NCBI GenBank assembly: GCA_009704515.1
Contig: WLDZ01000047.1
Span: 1-7,190 of the forward strand
Origin: Actinomycetota bacterium
GTDB lineage: Bacteria > Actinomycetota > Actinomycetes > Nanopelagicales > Nanopelagicaceae
Length of the DNA: 7,190 nucleotides
Direction: 5' to 3'
In this document: piece by piece, positions 5,711 to 7,190 of the stretch
Layout of the letters: each line of letters starts with the position of its first letter
Numbering within the stretch: the first letter of the stretch is position 1
Notes under the pieces: generated by a model
Seen by the model: the letters and a program-made list of their open reading frames with translations, nothing else
Databases searched by the model: none
Told to the model about the DNA's origin: nothing
Position numbers and translations under genes: made by a program

Positions 5711-7190
5711 ATGACGAAGCGCGAACTCGCTCCATCCTTTGTACCTGCCGATATTGAGCCACGGCTCTATTCGCAGTGGCTCGAATCAGGGTGCTTCGCA
5801 GCAGATGCTTCTTCTTCAAAAGAACCATTTACGATTGTAATTCCGCCACCAAATGTCACCGGCAATCTTCATATCGGACATGCATTAGATCAGACTCTGC
5901 AAGATTGCTTAACCCGCATGAAGCGCATGCAAGGTTATGAAGCGCTCTGGTTACCTGGCATGGATCACGCAGGAATCGCAACGCAGAATGTTGTAGAAAA
6001 ACAATTAGCGGCCCAGGGATTAACCCGTCATGATTTAGGGCGAGAAGAATTTGTAAAGAAAGTTTGGGAGTGGAAATCCGAATCTGGCGGACAGATTCTT
6101 GGCCAGATGAAGCGCTTGGGAGACTCAGTTGACTGGTCTCGCGAAGCTTTCACAATGGATGCCAATCTTTCTCAAGCAGTACTTACGATTTTCAAGAAGT
6201 TATACGACGCAGAACTTATCTATCGCGCTGAAAGAATTATTAACTGGTGCCCTCGCTGTCTGACTGCACTTTCAGATATCGAAGTTGAGCATCAAGATGA
6301 CGCTGGAGAATTTGTCTCTGTTCGATACGGAGATGGTGAACAGAGTATTGTTGTTGCGACCACTCGCGCAGAAACCATGATGGGTGACGGCGCAGTAGCA
6401 GTCCACCCAGATGATCCACGTTACAAGCATCTTGTCGGAACCGAAGTTCTGCTTCCACTTGTAAACCGAATGATTCCAATTATTGCTGACGAACTAGTGG
6501 ACCCAGATTTCGGAACGGGTGCAGTAAAGGTCACTGCAGCACACGACCCCAATGACTTTGAGATGGCGCTTCGCCACAATGTGCCATTTGTAGTCATCAT
6601 GAATGAGCACGGCATTATGGCTGGTACAGGTACTGAGTTCGATGGCATGGATAGATTCGATGCGCGTGTTGCGGTTGTCGCAAAACTAAAAGAACTTGGC
6701 CGCATCGTCGCTGAAAAGCGCCCATACATCCACGCAGTCGGACATTGTTCAAGATGCGATACAACTGTAGAACCACGTTTATCTAAGCAATGGTTTGTAA
6801 AAGTTGCACCACTAGCTAAAGCTGCAGGGGACGCAGTGCGCGATGGTCGAGTCAGTATTGAACCCACAGAACTTGCACCACGTTACTTTGATTGGATCGA
6901 CAATATGCATGACTGGTGTATCTCGCGCCAGTTGTGGTGGGGTCACCGCATCCCAGTTTGGTACGGACCAAATGACGAAGTAATTGTTGTCGGCCCAGGC
7001 GAAAGCGCTCCTGCAGGATATGTTCAAGACCCTGATGTACTCGATACCTGGTTCTCTTCTGCTTTATGGCCATTCTCGACTTTAGGTTGGCCAAATCAGA
7101 GCGCAGATCTTAAGAAGTTCTATCCAACGAGTGTTCTCGTAACTGGTTATGACATTTTATTCTTCTGGGTTGCACGCATGATGTTATTTG
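5711..7190 (+). CDS. valS: valyl-tRNA synthetase, 5' part (cut by window end)
   Basis: A class I synthetase that charges tRNA-Val with valine. 493 residues are present and the frame is open to the last base. Family members run to roughly 850-900, so the C-terminal half with the KMSKS loop, anticodon domain and coiled coil is missing. Visible parts are PPPNVTG (45-51) and HIGH (54-57) of the ATP site, [10 protein letters not shown] (83-92), and the CP1 editing domain (about 195-345) with [10 protein letters not shown] (218-226 region) and AAHDPNDFE. Cys pairs at 180/183 and 346/349 may bind zinc. [18 protein letters not shown] and [14 protein letters not shown] are diagnostic for ValRS over IleRS/LeuRS. 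Starting at ATG 5711, it has the usual short N-terminus. The gene follows clpX by 24 bases with no terminator between. Confidence 0.97.
   Translation, partial: MTKRELAPSFVPADIEPRLYSQWLESGCFAADASSSKEPFTIVIPPPNVTGNLHIGHALDQTLQDCLTRMKRMQGYEALWLPGMDHAGIATQNVVEKQLAAQGLTRHDLGREEFVKKVWEWKSESGGQILGQMKRLGDSVDWSREAFTMDANLSQAVLTIFKKLYDAELIYRAERIINWCPRCLTALSDIEVEHQDDAGEFVSVRYGDGEQSIVVATTRAETMMGDGAVAVHPDDPRYKHLVGTEVLLPLVNRMIPIIADELVDPDFGTGAVKVTAAHDPNDFEMALRHNVPFVVIMNEHGIMAGTGTEFDGMDRFDARVAVVAKLKELGRIVAEKRPYIHAVGHCSRCDTTVEPRLSKQWFVKVAPLAKAAGDAVRDGRVSIEPTELAPRYFDWIDNMHDWCISRQLWWGHRIPVWYGPNDEVIVVGPGESAPAGYVQDPDVLDTWFSSALWPFSTLGWPNQSADLKKFYPTSVLVTGYDILFFWVARMMLF

Noticed and set aside
6421..6867. 148-codon minus-strand open frame inside valS
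   Set aside because: Antisense to strongly conserved ValRS motifs; Ser/Thr/Pro-rich shadow translation.
1..7190. CRISPR, insertion sequence, phage or defence genes
   Set aside because: No spaced direct repeats, transposase motifs, terminal inverted repeats or defence domains were seen; gene content is conserved housekeeping apart from the exporter.

Overview
The window reads as the conserved protein-quality-control locus of an actinobacterium. The order is tRNA-Gly / tRNA-Pro, tig (trigger factor), clpP1, clpP2, an MFS exporter gene, clpX, and the 5' part of valS, all on the + strand except tRNA-Gly. The actinobacterial assignment rests on two adjacent, different ClpP paralogues of the ClpP1/ClpP2 type next to tig and clpX with valS downstream, on both tRNAs carrying an encoded CCA, on GTG starts, and on start codons that look leaderless. 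Base composition is moderate, well below Streptomyces or Mycobacterium. A low- to mid-GC lineage, such as the small-genome freshwater acI group (Nanopelagicales), is therefore plausible, but this is inference and no species is claimed.

Layout. Positions 1-49 hold nothing convincing. tRNA-Gly(TCC) on the minus strand (50-123) and tRNA-Pro(TGG) on the plus strand (196-271) diverge from a 72-bp spacer that must carry both promoters. tig follows at 349-1647. The 149-bp tig-clpP1 gap (1648-1796) is the most information-dense non-coding stretch. It holds a perfect 7-bp inverted repeat, a TTGACC hexamer, a GGGAAG-N18-GTTA element that fits the SigR/SigH thiol-oxidative-stress promoter consensus, and a leader stem-loop before a good Shine-Dalgarno. 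clpP1 and clpP2 overlap by one base (TAATG) and are certainly co-transcribed. Directly after clpP2 is a strong 20-bp-stem intrinsic terminator, and the MFS gene starts inside its hairpin. clpX and valS have no Shine-Dalgarno but have TATATT or TAGACT hexamers placed to start transcription at or very near the ATG.

How the genes work together. Trigger factor meets nascent chains at the ribosome. ClpX unfolds tagged or damaged proteins and feeds them to the ClpP1P2 peptidase, which in actinobacteria is a mixed two-ring complex. ValRS and the tRNAs are translation housekeeping. The MFS exporter is the outsider of the neighbourhood.

I see no CRISPR array, insertion sequence, phage gene or undescribed multi-gene system. 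The unusual points are regulatory: the start-codon-in-terminator arrangement of the MFS gene, the SigR-like promoter with an adjacent palindrome upstream of clpP1P2, and the leaderless starts.
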